Origin: an uncultured Treponema sp.
Lineage (GTDB): Bacteria; Spirochaetota; Spirochaetia; Treponematales; Treponemataceae
Assembly (NCBI GenBank): GCA_905372235.1
Contig: CAJPOF010000001.1
Location: 30,469 to 94,468, forward strand
DNA: 64,000 bases
Direction: 5' to 3'
In this document: positions 33,918 through 42,045 of the stretch, piece after piece
Numbering within the stretch: position 1 is the first letter of the stretch
Layout: the number at the start of each line of letters is the position of its first letter
Notes under the pieces: generated by a model
The model's database searches: none
What the model saw: the letters and a program-made list of their open reading frames with translations, nothing else
Told to the model about the DNA's origin: nothing
Translations under genes and position numbers: made by a program

Positions 33918-35336
33918 CTACATCGTTCCCTTCATTTCAAGCCGGATAAGATTGTTCATCTCCACGGCGTATTCAAGCGGAAGTTCCTTTGATACCGGAT
34001 TTGCAAAACCGCTTACAATCATGCTGACGGCTTCTTCTTCGCTGATTCCTCGGCTCATCAAATAGAAGACAGCCTCGTTTGAAATCTTTCCGATTTTCGC
34101 CTCGTGTCCCACGTCGCACTTGTCCGTAAGGACGACGTTCGCAGGAATCGTGTCGCTTCGGCTTTCTTTGTCGAGCATCAGGGACTGGCAGGAAACGCTT
34201 GCCTTTGAGTTTTCGGCGTTCTTTGCGATGTAAACCGCAGAGCGATATATCGACGCACCGCCTCCTTTTGAGATTGATTTTGTGTTTATGACGCTTGTCG
34301 TGAAAGGAGCGAGGTGCAGCATTTTTGCGCCGGTGTCAAGTTCCTGTCCGCTTCCTGCGAATGTGATTCCTGTGAATTCGGCTCTGGCTTTTTTTCCGAC
34401 CAGTCTGCTTTCTGGATAAAGACAACCCACGTGGCTTCCGAACGAACCCGACACCCATTCTATAGTGCCGCCTTCGTCAACGAGCGCTTTTTTTGTGTTC
34501 AGGTTGTACATGTTCTTTGACCAGTTTTCGATTGTGGAATATCGTAGACGGGCGTTTTTTTTGACAAAAAGTTCCACTGCTCCTGCATGAAGGTTTGCCA
34601 CATTGTATTTCGGTGCGGAACAGCCTTCGATAAAATGAAGGGATGCGCCTTCGTCCACGATTATCAATGTATGTTCGAACTGTCCGGCTCCTTTTGCGTT
34701 CAGCCTGAAATACGACTGAAGCGGAAACGGAAGAATGACCCCTTTAGGAACGTAGACAAACGAGCCTCCAGACCATGCGGCTCCGTGAAGGGCGGCGAAT
34801 TTGTGGTCCTTGGGCGTTATGAGTGTCATAAAATATTCTTTTACCATAAGACCCCATTCGGGGCTTTTGAGTGCACTTTCAAAGTCAAGGTAGACGACAC
34901 CCTGTTTTGCGACTTCTTTTTGAATGTTGTGGTAAACCAGTTCCGAGTCGTATTGCGCGCCTACGCCCGCAAGACCTTTCCGTTCGGCTTCGGGAATTCC
35001 TAATTTCTCGAACGTCATTTTTATGTCTTCAGGCACGTCTTCCCAGGTCGAACTTAGGGCGGTTTTCGGACGGACGTATGTCGCGATGTCTTCCATGTGA
35101 AGACCATCTATGTTAGGCATCCAGTCCGTGGAAACCTTCTGTCTGTTGTATTCTTCAAGCGATTTTAGGCGGAAATCCCTCATCCATTCAGGATCGCCCT
35201 TTTCCTCGCTGAGCCGTTTTATTATCTTTGGATTTAGACCTTCTTCCATGCGGAAAAAGTCGCTTTCGTTTTCGTCATAACGAAAATCGTAGAAATCCTG
35301 GTTTATGTCTTTTATGTCAGTCTTGTCGTCAGGCAT
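33918..35336 (-). CDS. sufB: SufB, FeS cluster assembly scaffold component
   Basis: Highly conserved scaffold. Recognised by 'WMRDFRLKSLEEY', 'GVIYLDFESALKSP'-like text, 'DHKFAALHGAAWSGGSFVYVPKGV', 'QFEHTLIIVDEGASLHFIEGCSAP', 'SSFGSHVGCLYPESRLVGKKARAEF', 'KGGGASIYRSAVYIAKNA' and 'DKCDVGHEAKIGKISNEAVFYLMSRG' (motifs quoted in short pieces). Length 472 is normal. ATG follows GAGGAAAAC. Second gene of the suf transcript after sufC. Confidence 0.96.
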   Translation of the reverse strand: MPDDKTDIKDINQDFYDFRYDENESDFFRMEEGLNPKIIKRLSEEKGDPEWMRDFRLKSLEEYNRQKVSTDWMPNIDGLHMEDIATYVRPKTALSSTWEDVPEDIKMTFEKLGIPEAERKGLAGVGAQYDSELVYHNIQKEVAKQGVVYLDFESALKSPEWGLMVKEYFMTLITPKDHKFAALHGAAWSGGSFVYVPKGVILPFPLQSYFRLNAKGAGQFEHTLIIVDEGASLHFIEGCSAPKYNVANLHAGAVELFVKKNARLRYSTIENWSKNMYNLNTKKALVDEGGTIEWVSGSFGSHVGCLYPESRLVGKKARAEFTGITFAGSGQELDTGAKMLHLAPFTTSVINTKSISKGGGASIYRSAVYIAKNAENSKASVSCQSLMLDKESRSDTIPANVVLTDKCDVGHEAKIGKISNEAVFYLMSRGISEEEAVSMIVSGFANPVSKELPLEYAVEMNNLIRLEMKGTM

Positions 35337-35362
35337 ATCGTTTTCCTCGTGCGCATTTTTCG

Positions 35363-36100
35363 CTAGGATGAAAACTGGTCAAAGCCGTTTTCGTTCACTT
35401 TTTTTATGAGCGAAGAATCTCCGGTAGCCACTATCGTTCCCTTCATCATTATGTGGGTGAAGTCCGTCTTGAGCGATTCAAGGATTTTTGTGGAATGAGT
35501 TATGATAAGAAGTCCGCCGTCCATCTTTTTTCTGTATTCTTCGATTCCCTTTGACGCTGTGCGGACGGCATCCACGTCAAGTCCGGAATCCGTTTCGTCA
35601 AGAATCGCAAGCCTTGGTTTTAGCATTAAAAGCTGAAGGATTTCGCTTTTTTTTCTTTCTCCGCCTGAAAAACCTACGTTCAGGTCTCGTTTTGCATAAG
35701 ATTCGTCCATCGAAAGAAGTTTCATATTTTCGATGAGTTCTTTCTGGAACTGAAAAAGTTTTACCCGCTCTCCGGTTTTTTGCTGAATCGCAGAACGAAT
35801 GAAGGTTTCAAGGCTGATTCCCGGAATCTCAAGCGGGTTCTGGAACGAAAGAAAAATCCCCGCCTTTGCCCTTGCGTCCGGCGATTCTTCGTCAATTTCT
35901 TTTCCGTCAAAGAAAATTTTCCCTGACGAAAGCGCATATAACGGATTTCCCATTATCACGTTCCCAAGCGTGGATTTTCCGGCTCCGTTCGGTCCCATAA
36001 GCACGTGGGTTTCCCCTGAATTTATCTTTAGACTTAGATTATGCAGAATCTGTTTTTCTTCAACACTGACGTTGATGTTTTTTATATCAAGTAAGGACAT
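35363..36100 (-). CDS. sufC: SufC, ABC-type ATPase of the Suf complex
   Basis: Soluble ABC ATPase that drives SufBCD. Walker A 'MGPNGAGKSTLGNVIMG', Q-loop 'GIFLSFQNPLEIPGIS', signature 'LNVGFSGGERKKSEILQLL', Walker B 'RLAILDETDSGLDVDA', and switch His in 'LLIITHSTKI'. ATG 36100 (MSLLDIKNI) follows GGAG; a longer upstream frame is hydrophobic non-family text and crosses the promoter. First gene of sufCBDS(U). Confidence 0.96.
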   Translation of the reverse strand: MSLLDIKNINVSVEEKQILHNLSLKINSGETHVLMGPNGAGKSTLGNVIMGNPLYALSSGKIFFDGKEIDEESPDARAKAGIFLSFQNPLEIPGISLETFIRSAIQQKTGERVKLFQFQKELIENMKLLSMDESYAKRDLNVGFSGGERKKSEILQLLMLKPRLAILDETDSGLDVDAVRTASKGIEEYRKKMDGGLLIITHSTKILESLKTDFTHIMMKGTIVATGDSSLIKKVNENGFDQFSS

Positions 36101-36127
36101 AAATTGCTCCAATAAAATATGAACCTG

Positions 36128-36146
36128 AATATACTGTAAATATACT
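36128..36146 (-). promoter_or_regulatory. AATATACT direct repeats at the suf transcription start
   Basis: Two exact AATATACT copies (36128-36135 and 36139-36146) with an 11-nt period lie just after the predicted -10 element, as expected for a repressor such as an Rrf2/IscR- or Fur-type protein (regulator not known). Confidence 0.5.
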
Positions 36147-36148
36147 AA

Positions 36149-36177
36149 ATAATAGTAGAAAAGAAAAATCTTTACAA
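36149..36177 (-). promoter_or_regulatory. Predicted suf operon promoter
   Basis: Minus strand TTGTAA (36172-36177), 17 nt, TATTAT (36149-36154), leader about 40 nt to sufC. Confidence 0.6.
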
Positions 36178-36281
36178 TGTTTGAAAAATTATTTGGAAAC
36201 GCTAGAGGGATTTTAAAATTCCGACTTTTTTTTCCATGATTTTTTGATAATTTTTCATAAGTCTTTATAAAAAATAAATTT

Positions 36282-36310
36282 TTGACAAACTGCAAATCTG
36301 CAAATAGAAT
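36282..36310 (+). promoter_or_regulatory. Promoter of the GGDEF-EAL gene, leaderless geometry
   Basis: TTGACA (36282-36287), 17 nt, TAGAAT (36305-36310), then 7 nt to ATG 36318. No ribosome binding site can fit. Confidence 0.78.
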
Positions 36311-36317
36311 TATCGAT

Positions 36318-37994
36318 ATGATGGATGAGCTTGATTTCATGTCGATTCTTAACGCTTTTTCAAGTCCGATTCTTGTGGCAAAACCCATAAAAGCGAACAA
36401 CAGGACAAAGGATTTTGAACTTGTTTTTTTTAACGATATGTTCATAAAACAGATAAACCATGCCTTGAGCGACTGCCATTATTTCCACGAATTCAGGCAG
36501 TTCCTTTCTGCCGATGTTCCGTGGCTGGACCTTGCGGACAAGGCGCTGAACAATATTCCGGTAGATCCCGTAACTTATTATTCGGAACTTAGCGACGCAT
36601 GGTTCAGGGTGTCGATGAGAAAGACAGCGGACGGTCTTATCGTAGTGAACTTGAACGACATCTCAAAAGAAAAAGAGCAGGACCAAAGACTTATAGAAAC
36701 AGCCTACCACGATGTCCTTACAGGGCTTTTCAATAGAAACCGTTTCAACGAGGATTTCAATGGCTATATTGAGCAAGCCGTCTTCAGCGGAACAAAAGTC
36801 GCCCTCCTTCTTATAGACATCGACAACATGAAAAACATAAACGACCTAAAAGGACACGTCGCAGGTGACAAGCTCCTTAAAAGGTCGGCGGAAATATTGA
36901 AGAAATTCAATCCGAGGACACTCACCACATACAGATTCGGGGGCGACGAGTTTCTTGTTGTAATCCACAATGCGATGTCCATGGACTCAATCATAAACGC
37001 GACCGATACGATTTTCGAGAGTTTCACGCTTGAGCAAATCGACATATCCGGCGGAATGTCTGTGTTTCCGGACAACACGGAATCAGGCGAAGACCTTCTT
37101 AGGTTCACTGATATAGCGATGCAGTATGCCAAGAAAAACGGAAAGAAACAGTTTCTTCATTTTGAGCCTGAAATGCAAAGGGTTCTGATTCAGCGCATGA
37201 ACATGCAGTCCAAGATGACCGCCGCAGTAATGGCAAGCGATTTCTATCTTGAATATCAACCTCAGTTCGATATAAGAACAGGACATCTTAGAGGTTTTGA
37301 GGCGTTGATACGATGGAACGACAGGGACACCGGCGTAATCGGGCCTTCCATCTTCATTCCCATGGCTGAGGAAAACGGTCTTATCCTTCCGATTGGAACG
37401 TGGGTTTTGAACACGACGTTTATCACTTTAAAAAGGTGGCAGGAAGAATACGGATTTGACGGAATCATCTCCGTGAACATATCTCCGATGCAACTAAAAC
37501 AGCCTATGTTCATCGAGGAACTAAAGGAGATGATAACAAGATATGACATCATCCCTGAAAAATTCGAACTTGAAATAACCGAAGGCATAATGATTGACAA
37601 TATGGACGATGCGATTTCAAAACTCAAGCAACTGAAAGAGATTGGCTTTAGGCTTTCCTTGGACGATTTCGGGACAGGCTACTCGTCTTTAAGTTATCTT
37701 CAGATGCTTCCGCTTGACACGTTGAAAATCGACAAGTCTTTCATAAACGGAATCACAGCGACCGATGGAGTTCAAGCCAACATCACAAACGCAATAATAA
37801 CTATGGTCTCAAAAATGGGGCTTGAAACCATCGCCGAAGGGGTGGAAAAGCCCGAACAGCTGCAGATTCTGAAGGATTTTCATTGCCACATCGTGCAGGG
37901 ATTTTTGCAAGGAAAACCGATGAACGAAATCCTCTGCGAAAGATATCTTGCAGGCGACAAGACTGCGCTCCTTACGCTTGAAAACGACTCTTAG
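36318..37994 (+). CDS. GGDEF-EAL cyclic-di-GMP signalling protein
   Basis: 558 residues. N-terminal ~130 residues form a PAS-like sensor ('FSSPILVAKPIKANNRTKDFELVFFNDMF', shown here by its pattern NxxF). GGDEF domain: 'DVLTGLFNRNRFNEDF', 'YRFGGDEFLVVIHN'; the I-site RxxD five residues before is absent (text reads NPRTLTTY), so product inhibition there is unlikely. EAL domain: 'FEALIRWND', 'VNISPMQL', 'LEITEGIM', 'LDDFGTGYSSLSYLQ', 'LKIDKSFI', 'AEGVEKPEQL', all catalytic residues present. Both activities look possible. Cytoplasmic, no membrane segment. Start is ATG 36318 (ATG 36321 also possible); the upstream TTG is the -35 element. Confidence 0.92.
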   Translation: MMDELDFMSILNAFSSPILVAKPIKANNRTKDFELVFFNDMFIKQINHALSDCHYFHEFRQFLSADVPWLDLADKALNNIPVDPVTYYSELSDAWFRVSMRKTADGLIVVNLNDISKEKEQDQRLIETAYHDVLTGLFNRNRFNEDFNGYIEQAVFSGTKVALLLIDIDNMKNINDLKGHVAGDKLLKRSAEILKKFNPRTLTTYRFGGDEFLVVIHNAMSMDSIINATDTIFESFTLEQIDISGGMSVFPDNTESGEDLLRFTDIAMQYAKKNGKKQFLHFEPEMQRVLIQRMNMQSKMTAAVMASDFYLEYQPQFDIRTGHLRGFEALIRWNDRDTGVIGPSIFIPMAEENGLILPIGTWVLNTTFITLKRWQEEYGFDGIISVNISPMQLKQPMFIEELKEMITRYDIIPEKFELEITEGIMIDNMDDAISKLKQLKEIGFRLSLDDFGTGYSSLSYLQMLPLDTLKIDKSFINGITATDGVQANITNAIITMVSKMGLETIAEGVEKPEQLQILKDFHCHIVQGFLQGKPMNEILCERYLAGDKTALLTLENDS

Positions 37995-38092
37995 CCTAAA
38001 AAAAAGCGTAGAATTATTCCATGTTTTTTGCTAGTATTGGCTGTCACGAACCGTGTATCAATCTAGTAAAAATTTAAGGATTTTCTACAGCC

Positions 38093-39925
38093 ATGTCAGA
38101 ATCTAAAACAGAACTAAAAAAACTTGTCTTTGAAGCTTTGTCTTTCTATCTGCAATCAAAAGGAATCCAGGATGTCATTACCGAAGACAGGGTGTCAGTC
38201 GAAGTTCCGCCAAGCGCAGAAATGGGAGATCTTGGAATTCCGATGTTCGCATTCGCAAAGACATTCCGAATGGCTCCTGCTTTACTTTCAAACGAGATTG
38301 CAAAACTCATAAACGACAATTTTTCTGAAAAAGCGAAAAAAATCGGAAAAATAATGGCGGTAGGTCCTTATGTGAACGCAAAACTCAACAAAGAGGATTC
38401 GTTCAGAAAAATTCTTGAAAAAATAAAAGAGCAGAAGGAAAATTACGGAAGTCTTGGCGACGACGGAAAGAAATCCATGGAAGGTCAGCGGGTGATGATA
38501 GAGTTCTCCGCTCCAAATACAAACAAACCTTTGCACCTTGGACATCTTAGAAACGATGCCCTCGGAGAATCGGTAAGCAGAATCCTCAAAAAAGCCGGTG
38601 CGGAAGTCTACAAGGTTGATTTGATAAACGACAGGGGAATCCACATCTGCAAGTCCATGCTTTCATACAAACTTTTCCATGAAAAAAACAAAGACACGCC
38701 CGAAAGCCTTGGAATCAAAGGAGACCGGTTTGTCGGTCAGTGCTACGTTGAATTCGAGCGTTACCTAAAGGGAACAAAGGAAAATCCTGAAAGCACGCAT
38801 CCGGAAGCTATGAAAATGGCGGAAGAACTTCTCATAAAATGGGAGCAAGGCGACAAGGAAACCAGAGAATTGTGGAAAATGATGAACGACTGGACTCTAA
38901 ACGGAATAAAGGAAACCTATTCCAGGACAGGCGTGAGTTTTGACAAATTCTATCTTGAAAGCGACACATATCTATTGGGAAAAGACCAAATACTGAAAGG
39001 TCTTGAAAAAGGTGTTTTTTTCAAGGCACAGGACGGCTCTGTCAGAATAGACGTGACCAGTGCGGTGGGGACAGGAAAGGACGAGGACAGCCACGAAAAA
39101 GTTCTTTTGCGAAAAGACGGAACATCTGTCTACATGACGCAGGACATAGGAACAGCCATAAGCCGACATGAAGACTGGCAGTTCAACCGACTTGTGTATG
39201 TCGTTGCAAGCGAGCAAATCTACCATTTCAAGATACTTTTCCATATTCTTGAAAAACTTGGCTTTGACTGGGCAAAAAAACTCTATCATCTGAGTTACGG
39301 ACTTGTGAATCTTCCTAGCGGACGAATGAAAAGCAGGGAAGGAACAATAGTTGATGCGGATGACCTTATAGATTCCTTGCATAAAGATGCGCTCGATGCA
39401 ATAACGGAAAAAGGCAGAAATGAACAACTTGAAAATGCAGATTCCGTCGCTGAAAAAGTGGCGATTGCCGCCCTGCATTATTACCTGCTTCAAGTAACCC
39501 CAAAGAAAGACATGCTTTTCAATCCCGAAGAATCCCTGAACTTCAACGGAAACACAGGACCTTATCTTCAGTATGTGGGCGCAAGGATAAACTCGATACT
39601 TGCAAAGGCAAAGGAATCTGCCATTTCTTCCGAAAATCCTGACTTCACCCTTCTGAAAACTCCCGAAGAATGGGAACTTACCAAAGCGTTGGGAGCGTTC
39701 CCTGATACAGTGGCAAAAAGCGCAGAAAATTTCGATCCGAGCATAATGGCATCTTATCTTTACGATGTCGCAAAATTGTTCAGCAAATTCTATCAGACGT
39801 GCCCGATAGTAAACGCAGACACAAAGGCTCTTGCATCCGCAAGACTTTTCCTAGCGGAATGCACACTGACCGTAATGAGAAACGCAATGTTCCTTGTACT
39901 GGTTCCTTTCTTGGAAAAAATGTAG
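38093..39925 (+). CDS. argS: Arginyl-tRNA synthetase
   Basis: Class I synthetase charging tRNA-Arg. N-terminal Add-1 domain (residues 1-110) with 'VEVPPSAEMGDLGIPMFAFAK', HIGH motif 'NKPLHLGHLRNDALGES', 'VDLINDRGIHICKSML', 'LVYVVASEQIYHFKILF', and the KMSKS region 'LPSGRMKSREGTIVDADDL'. C-terminal anticodon-binding domain follows (after 'PYLQYVGARINSI'). Length 610 is normal. AAGGA precedes ATG by about 12 nt. Confidence 0.96.
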   Translation: MSESKTELKKLVFEALSFYLQSKGIQDVITEDRVSVEVPPSAEMGDLGIPMFAFAKTFRMAPALLSNEIAKLINDNFSEKAKKIGKIMAVGPYVNAKLNKEDSFRKILEKIKEQKENYGSLGDDGKKSMEGQRVMIEFSAPNTNKPLHLGHLRNDALGESVSRILKKAGAEVYKVDLINDRGIHICKSMLSYKLFHEKNKDTPESLGIKGDRFVGQCYVEFERYLKGTKENPESTHPEAMKMAEELLIKWEQGDKETRELWKMMNDWTLNGIKETYSRTGVSFDKFYLESDTYLLGKDQILKGLEKGVFFKAQDGSVRIDVTSAVGTGKDEDSHEKVLLRKDGTSVYMTQDIGTAISRHEDWQFNRLVYVVASEQIYHFKILFHILEKLGFDWAKKLYHLSYGLVNLPSGRMKSREGTIVDADDLIDSLHKDALDAITEKGRNEQLENADSVAEKVAIAALHYYLLQVTPKKDMLFNPEESLNFNGNTGPYLQYVGARINSILAKAKESAISSENPDFTLLKTPEEWELTKALGAFPDTVAKSAENFDPSIMASYLYDVAKLFSKFYQTCPIVNADTKALASARLFLAECTLTVMRNAMFLVLVPFLEKM

Positions 39926-39937
39926 AAGACTCTTGGT

Positions 39938-41167
39938 CTATTTATCCATGAGCGTTATCTCAACACGGCGATTTCTTGCGCGGCCTGCTTCCGTTGAATT
40001 GGATGCGACTGGCTCGGAAGCGCCTTTTCCTTGAGTGAATATGCAGTTTGGATTCCTTATATCCTGCTGTGAAAGAAATTCCGCGACGGAAATCGCCCTG
40101 TCCTCTGAAATTTTCTGCTGATTTTTTCTTGAACCTCGGTCGGCGCAATGTCCTGTGATAAGAAGGTCGTTGTCGAACTGTTTAAGAATCTGTGCGATTT
40201 TTCTTAGTTTTTCCTTCTCGCTTTCCATAAGACGAGAAGAATCCGGCTCAAACTGTATTTTTTCTACGGAAATCGTGACACCTCTGTCGGTTGATGTAAC
40301 CTTTACATTTTCTATGCCCGAATCCCCGACAAAATCTTTGATTTTCCGAATGTTTTCTTCTGTGGAACTCCGATTGAACTCATTCACCTCCGCATGCGCC
40401 GTCCCTGAAAAAGTTATTTTGTCTCCCTGAAATGTCTCGATTATGATTCTGAAAGTTTCGCTGTAATGGTCTATCATTCCTCTTTCGTTGTCCCACCAAA
40501 GTTTCTGGGTGGAATGCCCCATCGTCACCTTCGGGTATTTTAGAAAATCATATCCTGAGGAAATTACGGTTGGACTTTCAAAATAAAAATCATATTTCAC
40601 TTCGATTACATTAAAAATCCGTCCGTTTTTTTCGTCGTATTCGTCGTCAAGATATTGGTAGTTTGCCGTAAACGGGACTTTGAAAGGTTTCTGAATCCCG
40701 AACGCCATGCGCATGTCATGGGCTTCATGCCCTTCGAAAGTCCATTTTTCCCCTTTTTTAACAGGCTTTTCGGGAAAAACGGGGACATCCCGTACAGTCG
40801 GCATAAAATACTCATCGGAAATCTCGTATTTTCCAAGAACAGACCTTGTAAATTCCGACTCGTATTCTTCTCCCCACTGAAAAAGTTTTCCTGACGTTCT
40901 GGTTGACGACTCGGAAGTCATGAACACAGCCTGGCAAGTGCCAGAACCGTCGTCCGCAATTTCGGTTATGTTGCTTGAGATTCTGTTCAGAATGGTCGCC
41001 TTGTGGTTCAATCTTCCGTTCACATAAACGTCTTCTTCGACCGTGGAAAGTATTCGGCTCTGGTCGTCTTTGCTAAATTTGAAACGAAAAAGAACACCGT
41101 CCGATTGGGAAAATGCGCCCACGGCACAAGCCAAAATCAGAATCACAGAAAGCCAATTTTTTCTCAT
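39938..41167 (-). CDS. OmpA-family peptidoglycan-binding envelope protein
   Basis: Signal peptide 'MRKNWLSVILILACAVGAFSQ' and a C-terminal OmpA-like domain (about residues 290-409): 'VEKIQFEPDSSRLMESEKEKL', 'LLITGHCADRGSRKNQQKISEDRA' (peptidoglycan-binding Asp and Arg region), 'GKGASEPVASNSTEAGRARNRRVEI' (shown in pieces). The N-terminal ~270 residues are beta-rich without a clear barrel. It is likely anchored to peptidoglycan from the periplasm or outer membrane. ATG 41167 has AGGAAAA upstream. It converges on argS with a 12-nt gap and no clear terminator. Confidence 0.88.
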   Translation of the reverse strand: MRKNWLSVILILACAVGAFSQSDGVLFRFKFSKDDQSRILSTVEEDVYVNGRLNHKATILNRISSNITEIADDGSGTCQAVFMTSESSTRTSGKLFQWGEEYESEFTRSVLGKYEISDEYFMPTVRDVPVFPEKPVKKGEKWTFEGHEAHDMRMAFGIQKPFKVPFTANYQYLDDEYDEKNGRIFNVIEVKYDFYFESPTVISSGYDFLKYPKVTMGHSTQKLWWDNERGMIDHYSETFRIIIETFQGDKITFSGTAHAEVNEFNRSSTEENIRKIKDFVGDSGIENVKVTSTDRGVTISVEKIQFEPDSSRLMESEKEKLRKIAQILKQFDNDLLITGHCADRGSRKNQQKISEDRAISVAEFLSQQDIRNPNCIFTQGKGASEPVASNSTEAGRARNRRVEITLMDK

Positions 41168-41269
41168 ATACAGTTTTCCTATACTATACCTAGAATATTC
41201 CCGCAAACGGGAAAACTTCCTTTTCGGATTTGCAAGTTTTGTAGTGCGGAAATCTTTTAGATTTCAAGC

Positions 41270-41313
41270 AATGTAGCATTTTAGGGAAATAAGTTTACAC
41301 CTAAAACTACATT
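41270..41313. promoter_or_regulatory. Inverted repeat in divergent spacer
   Basis: AATGTAGCATTTTAG (41270-41284) and CTAAAACTACATT (41301-41313) are inverted copies differing by a two-base insertion, 16 nt apart. It overlaps the predicted -35 of the plus-strand gene and is a possible operator. Confidence 0.45.
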
Positions 41314-41340
41314 TACATTATCGGACTGTAATGCTATTTT
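41312..41340 (+). promoter_or_regulatory. Predicted promoter, leaderless geometry
   Basis: TTTACA (41312-41317), 17 nt, TATTTT (41335-41340), 6 nt, ATG 41347. No ribosome binding site. Confidence 0.5.
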
Positions 41341-41346
41341 TCCTCT

Positions 41347-41805
41347 ATGAATTTCTTTTCAAACATAAAAAATATCTTTGGCTTATCGACTTCCGGCTCC
41401 TTTCTGAATGCTGTTTTTCTGATTCTTTTTGCAGCGCTGCTTATGGCATTTTCATTTTTGCTAGGAAAAATAACCGAAAAAGTTAAGATTCATTCAAAAA
41501 TCAAAAAAGGCAGAACCGACGCGGTAAAAAGGTCAAGGGCAGTTCTTGGCGGACAGATGGCAGAACAGATTGCTCCTTTTCTTCCCAATTTTCCGTGCAA
41601 TGCGGCGGACATAAGGTTCATCGGAAAACCCGTGGATTTTCTTGCGTTTCCGGGAATGGCAGAAGGAAAAAGCATCGAAGAGGTTCTGCTTATAGAAATA
41701 AAAACCGGAAAATCTCAGCTTTCAGGCAGGGAAAAGGAGATAAAATCCCTTGTCGAAAGAGGAAAAGTCCGCTATGTGGAATATCATTTTTCTGCCGATA
41801 AATAG
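41347..41805 (+). CDS. Membrane-anchored Holliday-junction-resolvase-related protein
   Basis: 152 residues: one N-terminal membrane segment (FLNAVFLILFAALLMAFSFLLG, quoted by its range 19-40), a basic linker, then a restriction-endonuclease-like core: 'FIGKPVDFLAFPGMAEG' (Asp) and 'VLLIEIKTGKSQLSGREKEI' (ExK), the pattern of archaeal-Hjc-related proteins. Catalytic residues look intact. The transmembrane anchor makes a role in junction resolution uncertain. It is followed after 3 nt by a small membrane protein gene. Confidence 0.8.
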   Translation: MNFFSNIKNIFGLSTSGSFLNAVFLILFAALLMAFSFLLGKITEKVKIHSKIKKGRTDAVKRSRAVLGGQMAEQIAPFLPNFPCNAADIRFIGKPVDFLAFPGMAEGKSIEEVLLIEIKTGKSQLSGREKEIKSLVERGKVRYVEYHFSADK

Positions 41806-41808
41806 ACT

Positions 41809-42045
41809 ATGAGCGAACTCAATCAATATTTTCCGGTCATAGTGAAGGTACTCTCAAATCCATACGTCATAGGAACTGCTATAGTTGTATTTTTTTACAT
41901 AGATTTCTGTGTCTTTGTCGCAAATTACAGAAAAAGACCAAAAATAAGACACCGACCTGTAAGAACGGTCACGCACACGAGCGAAGCAAAGCCAAGCGGC
42001 GAAGGTGAGGAAACTTCCGCAAGCGATGGCGCAGGCGAAACCTGA
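41809..42045 (+). CDS. Small single-span membrane protein
   Basis: 78 residues with one membrane segment (VIGTAIVVFFYIDFCVFVA, residues about 20-38), a basic juxtamembrane part (NYRKRPKIRHRPVR) and a Ser/Glu/Gly-rich tail. It starts 3 nt after the nuclease-like gene and is presumably in the same transcript. The last 77 nt overlap the 3' end of recQ on the other strand. Not assigned to a family. Confidence 0.6.
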   Translation: MSELNQYFPVIVKVLSNPYVIGTAIVVFFYIDFCVFVANYRKRPKIRHRPVRTVTHTSEAKPSGEGEETSASDGAGET

